Shown: positions 55,056 through 63,883 of the stretch, piece by piece
Layout of the letters: each line of letters starts with the position of its first letter
How positions within the stretch are numbered: the stretch's first letter is position 1
NCBI GenBank assembly: GCA_019459525.1
Contig: JAIBEY010000068.1
Coordinates: 20,355 to 84,354, forward strand
Source of the DNA: Prolixibacteraceae bacterium
GTDB taxonomy: Bacteria; Bacteroidota; Bacteroidia; Bacteroidales; Prolixibacteraceae
Length of the DNA stretch: 64,000 bases
Direction of reading: 5' to 3'
Position numbers and translations under genes: made by a program
The notes under the pieces: model-generated
Seen by the model: only the letters and a program-made list of their open reading frames with translations
The model's database searches: none
Told to the model about the DNA's origin: nothing

Positions 55056-56100
55056 ATTTGTTTTTATGCCATATGCTTACCTCTCTTTTTTCGATTTTTG
55101 TTTTTACAGATGTTGATATTTCAATCATTTTTAATACTTCACCAAGCGTTTCATCCTGAATGGTAGCTGTATATAAAATATTCAAATCAATTAATTCAGG
55201 ATCTACATTTATTTTACAGTTAAACCAACGCTCCATTTGTTTTGTCACTTCAATCAGGGAGGTATTTCGGAATATCAGTTTCCCATCTTTCCACGATGTA
55301 GTGAGCTTTGTGTCCACTGTTTCAACAAAAAGTTCTTTTGTCTCTTTATTAAGAACGGCCCTTTGTCCCGGATCAAGTTGCCTTATTTCCTTGCCGCAAC
55401 TGTTTAGTAAAACAATAGAGCCATGTTCAAGTGTTGAACTGAATTTACAATCATTGGCATAATTAGAAACATCAAACGAAGTTCCTAAAACCCGAATGTT
55501 AAGACTTTCTGTTTCGACTAAAAAAGGATGTTGGGGATCGCGCGACACATTAAAATAACCTTGGCCATACAACTTTACTTTTCGCTGACTTTGTTTATTT
55601 AAGTCTGTTGGAAATTCGAGCATGCTCCCCGAATTTAACCAAACCTCTGTTTGGTCTGGTAGGAACAGGTGGACCCTTGAGCCTGGGCTGGCGATGACCT
55701 GTTGCATGGTAGATGAAGCCATTTTGTCAAACCTGGTTTCCATTCGGTAAATTACGAAAAGAGAACCCAGCAATAGGGGAATAAATAGCATGGCTGCAAC
55801 ACGCATCATCATGTTTTTCCAATTGGGAAGGAAGGGTTTTGACGTTTTATCTGAACTGATTTTTGATTTTTGTATTCTGGAAAGTATCTGGTTTTTAAGA
55901 GTGTCAAACTGTATTTTGTCGGAAATAATTTCTTTTTTCTCCAAACTCTGCCAGTATTCCCTCATTAGCAATTCCAATTCTTCGTCCTTATAGGTAGATT
56001 GTATCTTAACCCAGAGGTCATCCTTTTCTTCCTTAGTTAGGTTGTCAGAAAGCAACTGTTGATGGAAATACCTGAATTCTATTTCTTGATTTAAACCCAT
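55054..56100 (-). CDS. FecR-family anti-sigma factor
   Basis: A 348-residue single-pass membrane protein. The cytoplasmic N-terminus (about 1-95) holds the anti-sigma region, one membrane segment spans about residues 98-118, a periplasmic FecR beta domain follows (about 130-230, including QVIASPGSRVHLFLPDQTEVWLNSGS), and a DUF4974 domain contacts the transporter's STN domain (about 270-345). It holds the ECF sigma factor inactive until the SusC transporter reports ligand. The gene follows the sigma factor gene by 69 bp. Confidence 0.93.
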   Translation of the reverse strand: MGLNQEIEFRYFHQQLLSDNLTKEEKDDLWVKIQSTYKDEELELLMREYWQSLEKKEIISDKIQFDTLKNQILSRIQKSKISSDKTSKPFLPNWKNMMMRVAAMLFIPLLLGSLFVIYRMETRFDKMASSTMQQVIASPGSRVHLFLPDQTEVWLNSGSMLEFPTDLNKQSQRKVKLYGQGYFNVSRDPQHPFLVETESLNIRVLGTSFDVSNYANDCKFSSTLEHGSIVLLNSCGKEIRQLDPGQRAVLNKETKELFVETVDTKLTTSWKDGKLIFRNTSLIEVTKQMERWFNCKINVDPELIDLNILYTATIQDETLGEVLKMIEISTSVKTKIEKREVSIWHKNK

Positions 56101-56169
56101 TCTGATTTTTGCTAATTCAAACAGGTATACACGCGTGGGGATTGAAACCCCTATTCAATTCAACTATTT

Positions 56170-56757
56170 TTAATTAAAAAAAAGCTCAAAAAAGAAAATT
56201 CCGGAGAAACCCAGATTACGCATGTTATTCCGGATTTCAGCTATAGCCGAAGTCATTTGATTTTCAACAGTTTTGACAGAAATATTCATTTTTTCAGCAA
56301 TATCTGCATTCGAAAGATGCTGCTCTCTGCTCAATAAATAAATCTCTTTTCTTCTTGGGCTCAGATTCATGACTATTTTTTGATAGGCAGCATCAAGTTC
56401 GGTGAAATCTAACTCGTCATCAAGCAAAATATTTTTTTCCGGATGAATTTTTGCATACGACAGGTACGCTTGTTCTGATTTCGATTTTCGGATAGTATTT
56501 AGGATGCCGTTTTTAGCAATGGTAAACAAATAAGCTTCAAATGATCTTTCGGCAGTTAGCTCTTCTCTATTGTTCCAGATCTTCATAAAAACTTCCTGAA
56601 CAATTTCTTCGGCATCTTCCTCAGACTTAAGGTATCCTTTGGCAAAAAAGTACAATCGTTTCCCGTACCGATCGAAAAGTTCGCTAAAAGCTTTAACATC
56701 ACCGGCCCTTAAGGTCTGGATGAACTTTACCTCCGAAAGATGATCAATTTTGTTCAA
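56170..56757 (-). CDS. ECF sigma-70 factor of the polysaccharide locus
   Basis: A 195-residue ECF sigma factor. Region 2 covers about residues 20-90 (FSELFDRYGKRLYFFAKGYL and EEIVQEVFMKIWNNRE). Region 4 covers about 130-180 with the helix-turn-helix SNADIAEKMNISVKTVENQ. It is the first gene of the locus and is paired with FecR and an STN-bearing SusC, so it very probably directs transcription of the SusCD promoter and perhaps of itself. I found no exact TAnnTTTG site upstream on the minus strand. Confidence 0.92.
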   Translation of the reverse strand: MNKIDHLSEVKFIQTLRAGDVKAFSELFDRYGKRLYFFAKGYLKSEEDAEEIVQEVFMKIWNNREELTAERSFEAYLFTIAKNGILNTIRKSKSEQAYLSYAKIHPEKNILLDDELDFTELDAAYQKIVMNLSPRRKEIYLLSREQHLSNADIAEKMNISVKTVENQMTSAIAEIRNNMRNLGFSGIFFFELFFN

Positions 56758-56998
56758 GTGTAGGAATCGCTTAGTAAGTGCGGCACAAAATAAGATGAAT
56801 TAAATAATTTTCCTAGAGCTTGAAAGTTCTTTTCTATCTATTTTAGAATGAAATAATATTTGATTTACAAATGAATACTGTTGAACATTCCCGAATAATG
56901 AAGTCAAAGGCAAACCATTTCCCTAGTTTGCATAATTGAACATAGTCACTATATTTAAGCACTTGTGAAAATTTTTAGATTTACCGAAGGATGTTGAT
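56758..56998. other. Divergent intergenic region between sigma factor and patatin genes
   Basis: A 241-bp AT-rich spacer that must hold the promoters of both divergent genes. The plus-strand promoter candidate is listed separately. On the minus strand a TTATTTTG motif lies about 35 bp before the sigma factor start but without a convincing upstream TTG. Confidence 0.45.
56927..56957 (+). promoter_or_regulatory. Bacteroidota-type promoter candidate for the patatin gene
   Basis: TTTG (56927-56930), a 19-bp spacer, then TATATTTA (56950-56957). This is close to the TTTG-N19-TAnnTTTG housekeeping consensus and lies about 40 bp upstream of the start codon. Confidence 0.5.
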
Positions 56999-57853
56999 AT
57001 GAAAAATTCGTGTATCATATTGGAGGGTGGTGGTCTTCGCGGTTCGTTCACCGGCGGTGTACTGGAATATCTTCTTGAACAGGAATTAAATTTTGACCGG
57101 GTTATCGGGGTTTCGGCTGGAGCCTGCGTGGGCGCGTCATTCGTATCAAGGCAGAAAGGAAGAAACAGGCAGGTTAATGTAGTGTATCCATCGGATAAAC
57201 GCTATATGGGCTCACGTCATCTTTTTTCAACCGGTTCCTATTTCAATATGGATTTTATTTTCAGGGAGATTCCGGATACGCTGGTACCTTTTGATGAACA
57301 AACATTCTTTAAAAATGAAACTGAATTCGAAGTTATAACTACATCTTTGGCTACAGGTCGGGCTGTTGTTTTCGCCAAAAAAGACCTTGCAAATGTTGGC
57401 GTGAGTAAGGCGCTTGTCGCTTCCTCAAGTATCCCGCTTTTGTCGCAACCCGTAGATATTGGAGGACATCTATTTTTTGATGGTGGTGTCTCAGATTCAA
57501 TACCGGTGAGGTACGCATTGAGTAAACACGAAAAGGCAGTTGTCGTTTTGACACGTCCGCGAGGTTACCGGAAAGAAAAGATTAAAAATACCCTCCCGTT
57601 TCGGCTTGCTTTCAGGAAACATCCTGAATTTCTGAAGGTTTTACTTAAAAGGAATGAGGAATATAACCAGACTCTCGATTTTTGTGAGCAAATGGAGCAG
57701 GAGGGTAAGTTATTTATTATAGCACCTTCCCCCGAATTTTCCATAAGCCGTATCGAAAAAAGCTATGAAAAGCGGGAAGCTTTATACAATCACGGATACC
57801 GTTTAATGTGTGAAGAATTTGAGAATCTCCGGATATTTTTGAATATGGACTGA
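56999..57853 (+). CDS. Patatin-like phospholipase
   Basis: A 284-residue cytoplasmic patatin-family hydrolase. The oxyanion-hole glycines are GGGLRG (residues 10-15), the nucleophile is Ser39 in GVSAG, and the catalytic Asp is Asp161 in DGGVSD. Length and domain order match the small bacterial RssA/YjjU-type proteins, whose usual substrates are phospholipids. It is transcribed away from the polysaccharide locus and is followed by a bidirectional terminator, so it is a single-gene unit. Confidence 0.9.
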   Translation: MKNSCIILEGGGLRGSFTGGVLEYLLEQELNFDRVIGVSAGACVGASFVSRQKGRNRQVNVVYPSDKRYMGSRHLFSTGSYFNMDFIFREIPDTLVPFDEQTFFKNETEFEVITTSLATGRAVVFAKKDLANVGVSKALVASSSIPLLSQPVDIGGHLFFDGGVSDSIPVRYALSKHEKAVVVLTRPRGYRKEKIKNTLPFRLAFRKHPEFLKVLLKRNEEYNQTLDFCEQMEQEGKLFIIAPSPEFSISRIEKSYEKREALYNHGYRLMCEEFENLRIFLNMD

Positions 57854-57877
57854 ATAAAGTGATAATGGACAGATCTC

Positions 57878-57926
57878 AAAAAAAGTAAGCTCAACACCGA
57901 AAAGGGATGTTGAGCTTACTTTTTTT
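57878..57926. terminator. Bidirectional terminator between convergent genes
   Basis: A perfect 19-bp inverted repeat, 57878-57896 and 57908-57926, with an 11-nt loop and seven A/T pairs at the stem base. It serves the patatin gene on the plus strand and the S46 peptidase on the minus strand. Confidence 0.9.
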
Positions 57927-57949
57927 AGGTGAAAAACGCGTGTTATAGG

Positions 57950-60100
57950 TTATCTGGAAATCTTCATTTCGTTGAGCAGATAACCGGCTCCACCGAATTT
58001 ATCCATGATAAACAGGGTGTAACGGATGTCAACATTTATACAGCGTTGAAGTGATGGTTCGAAGATAATATCGCCACTCATCGATTCCCAGTTGCCATCA
58101 AAGGCGGTTCCAATCAGTTCTCCCTTGGCATTCAAAACCGGACTGCCCGAATTACCGCCGGTAATGTCGTTGTTGGTAAGGAAAGCAACCGGCATCCGGC
58201 CATCTTTCAAAGCATATGGCCCAAAATCTTTAGCGTTATACAATTCTTTTAACTTAGCCGGAACTACAAATTCCCAATTTTTAGGGTCTTCTTTCTGCAT
58301 CACGCCATCCAACGTGGTGATATAGTCGTAAATCACACCATCTTTTGGCGAATAATTCAAAACTTTCCCGTAAGTCATGCGCATCGTGAAGTTGGCATCA
58401 GGATACATGGCTTGTCCGTTTTTCATCTCCAGCGTACCTGCAATGTACTGTTTTTGGCCTTTTGCATACAACGTACGATACTGTTCAATCTCTTTGCTGT
58501 ATTTCATCATTGCTTCGGAGATATTCTTTCCAGCAACAAAAGCCGGATCGTTTTCTATCTCTTTTTTATCGCCAGCAAGAGCAGCTTTTAGTTTTTCTTC
58601 GGAAACAAATACCGAATGGCTGAACATGGCATCAACATATGCGTCAATATTGCCTTGATAGTCCGTATCAATAGTCTTATAGAATTCCGGAAGGTCTGTT
58701 GCAGGTACCTTTTCTTTAAAAAGCTTAATCATAGCTTTCGCCACCTTGATGTCGGTGGCCACATGGTAATCCTTGTAAAAATCAGCTGGGTTAGACTGGA
58801 AATTTGGTCGGCCACCTCTGCCTTCTTTTGATTCTCCTTCAGGTTTTGGCGCAAAACGCATGGCTGCCGAGGTTAATTCAATTGAACCAAGGGATTCCAT
58901 ATAATATTTCAGTGTAAACTGGAGTTTGGCACGCCCTTCGATTGCCGATTTTACATCCGATAAAGCCTGCCCGTATTTTTCAACTCTTGCCGGATTAGCT
59001 GCTACCCATTCGGTGAAAGTTTTTTCTTCGGCAGCTCTTCTTTCAAAAACGTTAAGCTTTTCGAAAGTTTCGTTCATACCAATCGATTTTTTCCAGCCGT
59101 TCGACGATCCTGCATATTTACTGGCGTACATCAGCCTGACTTTGGGATCGGCAACCATATCAGTCATAAGCACATTCTGACGGACTCCCCGTACAAGAAT
59201 GGCGATGGCATTGGTAATTTCGCTCGTTTCTTTTACTTCAAAAGAGGTCATAAAACGGTTTGTCCTTCCCGGATAACCGAGGATCATTGCAGGTTCGTTC
59301 TGTTTCACTCCTTTCAAAGAAATAGTCAGGAATTTTTTTGGTTGATAGGGAACGTTATCTTCCGAGTACTCGGCCGGGTTATTGTCTTTATCGGCATAAA
59401 TACGAAACATGCTGAAATCGCCGGTGTGACGAGGCCACATCCAGTTATCGGTATCGGCTCCAAACTTGCCAATTGACGACGGAGGTGCGCCTACAAAACG
59501 GATATCGTTGTACGTTTTTGAAATGATCAGATAATATCGGTTGTCGCCAAAAAAAGAAACTACCCGGCCTCTCAGGTATTTATTTTCACCAACAGCTTTG
59601 GTCGTGAGTTTATCGGATACGGCTCTTAACGCCTCTTCTTTGGCTTTAGGATCGGTTGCGGTGGCCAAAGCTTCAGTAACTTCGTTGGTAACATCTTCAA
59701 AACGGTCGAGGAAAGTAACCGTCAGCCCCTTCGCCGGAAGTTCTTCTTCGCGGCTCTTTGCCCAAAAACCGGTTTGCAGGTAATCGTGATCAAACGAGCT
59801 CAATTTCTGGATAGCTCCGTAGCCGCAATGGTGGTTCGTAAGTACCAGCCCGTCTTTGGATATGATCTCGGCAGTACAGCCACCTCCAAATACGAGTACC
59901 GCATCTTTTAAACTGGATTTGTTGATGTCATAAATGTCTTTGGCAGAGAGTTTAAATCCAATATCAGCCATTTGTTTACTGTTCAGCTTTTGAATCAGTG
60001 GCAACATCCACATTCCTTCATCTGCACGCAAGGTGCCAACTGACAAAAGGAGTGATGAAAGAAAGATTAACCCAACTTTTTTAATGTTTATCATGTTCAA
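57950..60100 (-). CDS. dpp7: S46-family dipeptidyl-peptidase, DPP7-type specificity
   Basis: A 716-residue periplasmic serine exopeptidase with a signal peptide (about 1-26). The chymotrypsin-like triad is visible as His in LTNHHCGYG (about 88-95), Asp in the GADTDNWMWPRHTGDF region (about 225-240) and Ser651 in GGNSGSPVL. The residue 18 positions after the Ser decides P1 preference in this family: Arg in DPP11 (acidic P1), Gly in DPP7 (hydrophobic P1). Here it is Gly669 (AFDGNWE), so DPP7-type activity is predicted. It supplies dipeptides from extracellular proteins. Confidence 0.92.
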   Translation of the reverse strand: MNMINIKKVGLIFLSSLLLSVGTLRADEGMWMLPLIQKLNSKQMADIGFKLSAKDIYDINKSSLKDAVLVFGGGCTAEIISKDGLVLTNHHCGYGAIQKLSSFDHDYLQTGFWAKSREEELPAKGLTVTFLDRFEDVTNEVTEALATATDPKAKEEALRAVSDKLTTKAVGENKYLRGRVVSFFGDNRYYLIISKTYNDIRFVGAPPSSIGKFGADTDNWMWPRHTGDFSMFRIYADKDNNPAEYSEDNVPYQPKKFLTISLKGVKQNEPAMILGYPGRTNRFMTSFEVKETSEITNAIAILVRGVRQNVLMTDMVADPKVRLMYASKYAGSSNGWKKSIGMNETFEKLNVFERRAAEEKTFTEWVAANPARVEKYGQALSDVKSAIEGRAKLQFTLKYYMESLGSIELTSAAMRFAPKPEGESKEGRGGRPNFQSNPADFYKDYHVATDIKVAKAMIKLFKEKVPATDLPEFYKTIDTDYQGNIDAYVDAMFSHSVFVSEEKLKAALAGDKKEIENDPAFVAGKNISEAMMKYSKEIEQYRTLYAKGQKQYIAGTLEMKNGQAMYPDANFTMRMTYGKVLNYSPKDGVIYDYITTLDGVMQKEDPKNWEFVVPAKLKELYNAKDFGPYALKDGRMPVAFLTNNDITGGNSGSPVLNAKGELIGTAFDGNWESMSGDIIFEPSLQRCINVDIRYTLFIMDKFGGAGYLLNEMKISR

Positions 60101-60127
60101 TATTGATTTTGGTATGTTAACAGATTA

Positions 60128-60163
60128 TATCTCTGACAATAATAACAAAAAAGTTCAGAGATA
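60128..60163. repeat. Inverted repeat in the S46 peptidase leader
   Basis: TATCTCTGA (60128-60136) and TCAGAGATA (60155-60163) form a perfect 9-bp palindromic pair in the 176-bp divergent spacer, starting about 28 bp upstream of the S46 gene. It could be a regulator site or a leader hairpin. Confidence 0.45.
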
Positions 60164-60276
60164 AAAATGAGATAGACTCTTCATTGCAGGAACTTGCACA
60201 ATTTGTGAAAAACACAATTATCATTTCCGAAATTTTCAGTAACTTTTACTACGTTTTTTAAGCGAAGAAATCTGTT

Positions 60277-60966
60277 ATGAACACCCCAATTCTCTTTTAC
60301 CTTACTGAACTTCTTTTTCCGCGTTTATGTGTAGTTTGCGGCGACAAGCTGATTGAGCAGGAACAATGGATTTGCCTGCATTGCCTGCACCATATTCCCA
60401 GAACCAACTACCATCTTGAACCGAATAATCGGGTAGCTCAGTTGTTTTATGGCAGGGTGCAAATCGAATATGCCACTTCCTTTTTTTACTTCAGCAAAGG
60501 CAGCAAATACCAATCGTTATTACACAGCCTGAAATACAAAGGAATGAAAGAACTGGGCGAGGAAATCGGGAAACATTTTGGCATTGATTTGCTTCAGTCT
60601 CCCGAATTTTCATCGGTCGATGTGATTTGCCCGGTACCTTTGCACCCTTCGAAAGAAAAGAAACGCGGCTACAACCAAAGCTGGTGGATTGCTTCGGGAC
60701 TAGCGCGGCAGATGCAGAAAGAATTGTCGGACAACAACCTGAAAAGGGTGACTGCTACCGAAACGCAAACACGAAAATCGAGGTTTGCACGATGGCAAAA
60801 CGTAGAAGGTATTTTTGAACTTAGGGAGCCGGAAGCCTTTTCCGGAAAGCATATTTTGTTGGTTGACGATGTGGTCACCACCGGATCAACACTCGAAGCC
60901 TGCGCTCAAACGATTCTTTCTCAAACCAACGCAAAGGTTAGTATTGTTACATTGGCAACCGCCTGA
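60277..60966 (+). CDS. ComF-family phosphoribosyltransferase-like protein
   Basis: A 229-residue protein with an N-terminal zinc-ribbon (CVVCGDKL ... WICLHCLHH, four Cys between about residues 18 and 40) and a C-terminal PRTase fold with the PRPP-binding loop ILLVDDVVTTGSTLEAC (about 191-207). ComF proteins take part in DNA uptake during transformation where competence exists; in Bacteroidota the role is less clear. The stop codon directly abuts the stop codon of the convergent gene (60966/60967), with no spacer. Confidence 0.9.
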   Translation: MNTPILFYLTELLFPRLCVVCGDKLIEQEQWICLHCLHHIPRTNYHLEPNNRVAQLFYGRVQIEYATSFFYFSKGSKYQSLLHSLKYKGMKELGEEIGKHFGIDLLQSPEFSSVDVICPVPLHPSKEKKRGYNQSWWIASGLARQMQKELSDNNLKRVTATETQTRKSRFARWQNVEGIFELREPEAFSGKHILLVDDVVTTGSTLEACAQTILSQTNAKVSIVTLATA

Positions 60967-62094
60967 TTATTCAAAAAAGTGGGGAACAAACCGGCTGGTA
61001 TTGCCGGTAATCAATCCATCCGATTCGCGGATACCCATTCCGGCCGATTCGCTGCCAATAATCCAGCTACCAATTACCGGATGGTTTCCTTTAAAGTCGG
61101 GGAGGGGTGCATATTGTTGGTAAACGTATCCTTCGCTGCCATATTCGCCGCCTGTTTTTTCGATCGAACGGCCATTAATCCAAATATCGACATTGGCCCC
61201 TTCTCGCGAATAAATGGGTTTCTGCACAAAATCCCCGGACATTGGGCGGGTAGTTTTACAGGGCAAAATGTAAGACGAGTTGGGGAACATTTCATGCAAA
61301 ACCGCCAGGATCATTTTGTTTGAAAGTACCATTTTCCAGGCAGGTTCAATCCACCAGCATTGCTCGCGGGTGGAAATCAATTCCGGGCCAAACTCTTCGG
61401 CCAGCATCCATTCGTAAGGATAAAGTTTGAAGATGGTTTCAATGGGGTCGAACTGGTCATCGGTAAAGCACTGCCTTTGCGTGTCGAAACCCAACTGATC
61501 CATATACAAAAAACGGGTGTCCAATCCGGATTGCTGCGCCACATCTTCGAGGTATTTTACTGTCATCAGGTCTTCCAGATTGTCTTCCACACAACAAAAG
61601 TGCATCCGGTTCGATTTCATCCAGCCACGAATCACTTTGTAATGAGCCATCAACTTATCGTGGATGGAATTAAACTGGTCGGCCATTGGTTTTACATCTT
61701 TCATCCAATACCATTGAATGACTGATGATTCCAAGAGCGAAGTCGGCGTATCGGCATTGAATTCGAGTAGTTTGACAGAACCGTTGTGATACGCCAGATC
61801 CATTCGTCCGTAAAGCGAAGGCTGATCTTCGTACCACGACCAGCGAATTAAATCGGCATATTTCCGGTCGATACAGAACCGATCGTACCATTCGCGCTTA
61901 ATTACATATTCAACGGCTTCGCAGCACATCGAAAAAATGTCGTTGGTCGCTTTTTCAATACTTAGAATTTCGGCTTCGGTAAACGAGTAGGCAGCATCTT
62001 CTTTCCAGTAACTGCCCCCTTCGTTAAATAAGAAACCTTGCTGTTCAATGGTGTTTTGCCAATTGGCACGGGGCGAAAATTCGATTCTTTGCAT
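60967..62094 (-). CDS. Glutathionylspermidine-synthase-like ATP-grasp protein (YgiC/YjfC type)
   Basis: A 375-residue protein of the synthetase-domain family of glutathionylspermidine synthase without the amidase domain. Visible are the substrate/ATP-binding segments WSWYEDQPSLYGRMDLAYH, LLEFNADTPTSLLE (Glu/Asn metal ligands), CCVEDNLEDL, and near the end VQKPIYSREGANVDIW and YVYQQYAPLPDFKG. Relatives such as YgiC lack proven glutathionylspermidine activity and are thought to ligate a peptide to an amine. A small lipoprotein gene precedes it by 6 bp, as YgiB precedes YgiC in enterobacteria. Confidence 0.88.
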   Translation of the reverse strand: MQRIEFSPRANWQNTIEQQGFLFNEGGSYWKEDAAYSFTEAEILSIEKATNDIFSMCCEAVEYVIKREWYDRFCIDRKYADLIRWSWYEDQPSLYGRMDLAYHNGSVKLLEFNADTPTSLLESSVIQWYWMKDVKPMADQFNSIHDKLMAHYKVIRGWMKSNRMHFCCVEDNLEDLMTVKYLEDVAQQSGLDTRFLYMDQLGFDTQRQCFTDDQFDPIETIFKLYPYEWMLAEEFGPELISTREQCWWIEPAWKMVLSNKMILAVLHEMFPNSSYILPCKTTRPMSGDFVQKPIYSREGANVDIWINGRSIEKTGGEYGSEGYVYQQYAPLPDFKGNHPVIGSWIIGSESAGMGIRESDGLITGNTSRFVPHFFE

Positions 62095-62100
62095 GATGGT

Positions 62101-62415
62101 TTAGCTATGTACGGATGAACTTCTTCCACTGGAACCAAAACCTCCGGAGCGAATGTGTGCCGGAACATGTCCTGGTGTGCGGATCTGGTTGATTGTGGAT
62201 GGCTGATACCGTCCGGGATTGATCATTCCGTTGGCAAGCAAAAACCAACCCATCCCGTAATGCCGGTAATGCTGGTTGTTGATAATGGTATCGCGGGTTT
62301 TTCCGGTTTGGTCGGCGCCGGTAATCCATTCATCTTTTACTTTGGGTTTATCAGAACACGAGCTGATGGCAGCCAGCAGAACAGCTCCGAGTATAACAGA
62401 AGTCGAACGTTTCAT
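62101..62415 (-). CDS. Small lipoprotein, YgiB/DUF1190-like
   Basis: A 104-residue lipoprotein (lipobox ISSC, about residues 17-20). The short body ends in a Gly/Ser-rich tail (GGFGSSGRSSS), a feature of the YgiB/DUF1190 family. It is encoded 6 bp upstream of a YgiC-like ATP-grasp protein, the partner expected for YgiB. I base the family link on the tail and the neighbour, not on a full alignment. The function is unknown, probably at the cell envelope. Confidence 0.65.
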   Translation of the reverse strand: MKRSTSVILGAVLLAAISSCSDKPKVKDEWITGADQTGKTRDTIINNQHYRHYGMGWFLLANGMINPGRYQPSTINQIRTPGHVPAHIRSGGFGSSGRSSSVHS

Positions 62416-62527
62416 TGATTCTGAAAGTTTAGAAAGCGAAAGATAGGTCTATTGTTCAATAAAATCAAATGAATAATTCGTGCCGGTTAGTGATTTGTTG
62501 TTGCCGAATAGAATCTTGTTGACCCGA

Positions 62528-63142
62528 TCAGAAATCGAGCCGGTAAAGTACCGTGGTGCTCAGTAAATTATTGAATTGGTTGCTTTTCCAGTACCAAAGG
62601 GGATCTCCCTCCTGCTTCCTGATCGGCAAAAGCGAATAGGCTCCGCGCAGATCGACGAATAGACGTTGTGTAATTTGAAAACGAAAACCCAGCATTCCCT
62701 GAAGATCAAATTCTTCGAACGCGTTTTGATCTTCCACTTCAAATTTCCCATAATCGTTGTACTCATTGCCGCTAATCAGGTAGCTTGGCGAAATTCCGGC
62801 CAATAGCGAAATTTTTTCGCTGGTTCGAATCCCCAGATAAACAGGAAGATCGATGTAATTCAAACGCATAATGTATTTGATCTGCCCGTCAGTTGCCAGT
62901 GAATCGATATTCCGGCTGCCTTTTTGCATAAATTTGAGTTCCATGGCGGCATAAACTGACCGGGAAAGGTTGGTTTGAACAAATCCGCCAAAAGCGATTC
63001 CGGGTTTGTGGTACCCGCTGTAGTTGTCGCCATCAACCTGCGAGGCATTGAACCCGGCAATTATACCACCTTCAAAGCGTTGCGAAAATCCGCTAATACA
63101 AGCAAATGCCAGTAATAAACCAATCAGATAAATTTGCTTCAT
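62528..63142 (-). CDS. Outer-membrane beta-barrel protein (PorT-like)
   Basis: A 204-residue protein with a signal peptide (about 1-20) and an eight-stranded barrel pattern: GGIIAGFNASQVDGDNYSGY near the N-terminus, alternating aromatic strands, and a C-terminal strand ending in Phe (VLYRLDF). It matches the porin-family/outer-membrane-protein-beta-barrel group widespread in Bacteroidota. The role is unknown. Its start overlaps the end of the sirtuin gene by 4 bp, so the two are co-transcribed. Confidence 0.8.
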   Translation of the reverse strand: MKQIYLIGLLLAFACISGFSQRFEGGIIAGFNASQVDGDNYSGYHKPGIAFGGFVQTNLSRSVYAAMELKFMQKGSRNIDSLATDGQIKYIMRLNYIDLPVYLGIRTSEKISLLAGISPSYLISGNEYNDYGKFEVEDQNAFEEFDLQGMLGFRFQITQRLFVDLRGAYSLLPIRKQEGDPLWYWKSNQFNNLLSTTVLYRLDF

Positions 63143-63828
63143 ACCAGAGCTTTTAGTTTTTCTTTCAGTAGTTCAACTCCTTTTCCGGCTTTCTCCTGAA
63201 TGTACGTTACGTTGCGTATGTACATGGGCGGACGTTCGGGATCAATAACAAAAATAGGCGTTCCTCCTTTTGCATAATTAACCAACCCAGCCGCCGGATA
63301 GACATTGAGCGAAGTGCCAACAACGACCAGAATATCGGCGCTTTCAACCATTGGGATGGCTTCGTCCATCGCCGGAACAGCCTCGCCAAACCAAACAATA
63401 TGCGGGCGAAGCTGGCTACCTTTGGCGCATTTCTGCCCAAACTTCAGTTCCCAGCCATTGATATCGTAAACCAACGATTCGTCAACCGAACTGCGGGCTT
63501 TTTTCAGTTCTCCGTGCAGGTGCAGGATATGTTTGCTGCCAGCCCGTTCGTGCAAATCGTCCACATTCTGGGTGATGATTTGCACGTCAAAATCCTTTTC
63601 CAGATCTACCAAACCCAGATGACCGGCATTGGGTTCGCATTCGTACAGTTGTTTACGGCGGTCGTTGTAAAACCGCATCACCAACTCCGGATTTCGTTGC
63701 CAGGCTTCAGGAGTAGCCACTTCCATCACATCGTATTCTTCCCAAAGTCCGCCCATATCGCGAAATGTTCGGATGCCACTTTCCTGGCTTATTCCGGCTC
63801 CTGAAAGGATGACTAATTTTTTCTTCAT
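63139..63828 (-). CDS. cobB: Sir2-family NAD-dependent protein deacylase (CobB-like)
   Basis: A 229-residue class III sirtuin. NAD-binding motifs GAGISQESGIRTFRD (about residues 10-24) and TQNVDDLHERAG (about 86-97) and the catalytic His105 (HLHG) are present. Tyr54 and Arg57 (FYNDRR) correspond to the Tyr-x-x-Arg pair that lets CobB/Sirt5-type enzymes accept succinyl- and malonyl-lysine. The four zinc-binding cysteines of standard sirtuins are missing: only one Cys remains in the segment after the catalytic His. Cytoplasmic; removes acyl groups from lysines and links them to NAD. Confidence 0.92.
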   Translation of the reverse strand: MKKKLVILSGAGISQESGIRTFRDMGGLWEEYDVMEVATPEAWQRNPELVMRFYNDRRKQLYECEPNAGHLGLVDLEKDFDVQIITQNVDDLHERAGSKHILHLHGELKKARSSVDESLVYDINGWELKFGQKCAKGSQLRPHIVWFGEAVPAMDEAIPMVESADILVVVGTSLNVYPAAGLVNYAKGGTPIFVIDPERPPMYIRNVTYIQEKAGKGVELLKEKLKALV

Positions 63829-63883
63829 GTGTAAGAATTAATCCAATCAAATATAAGAATTCACTGGTGTCTATTAAAAAATG

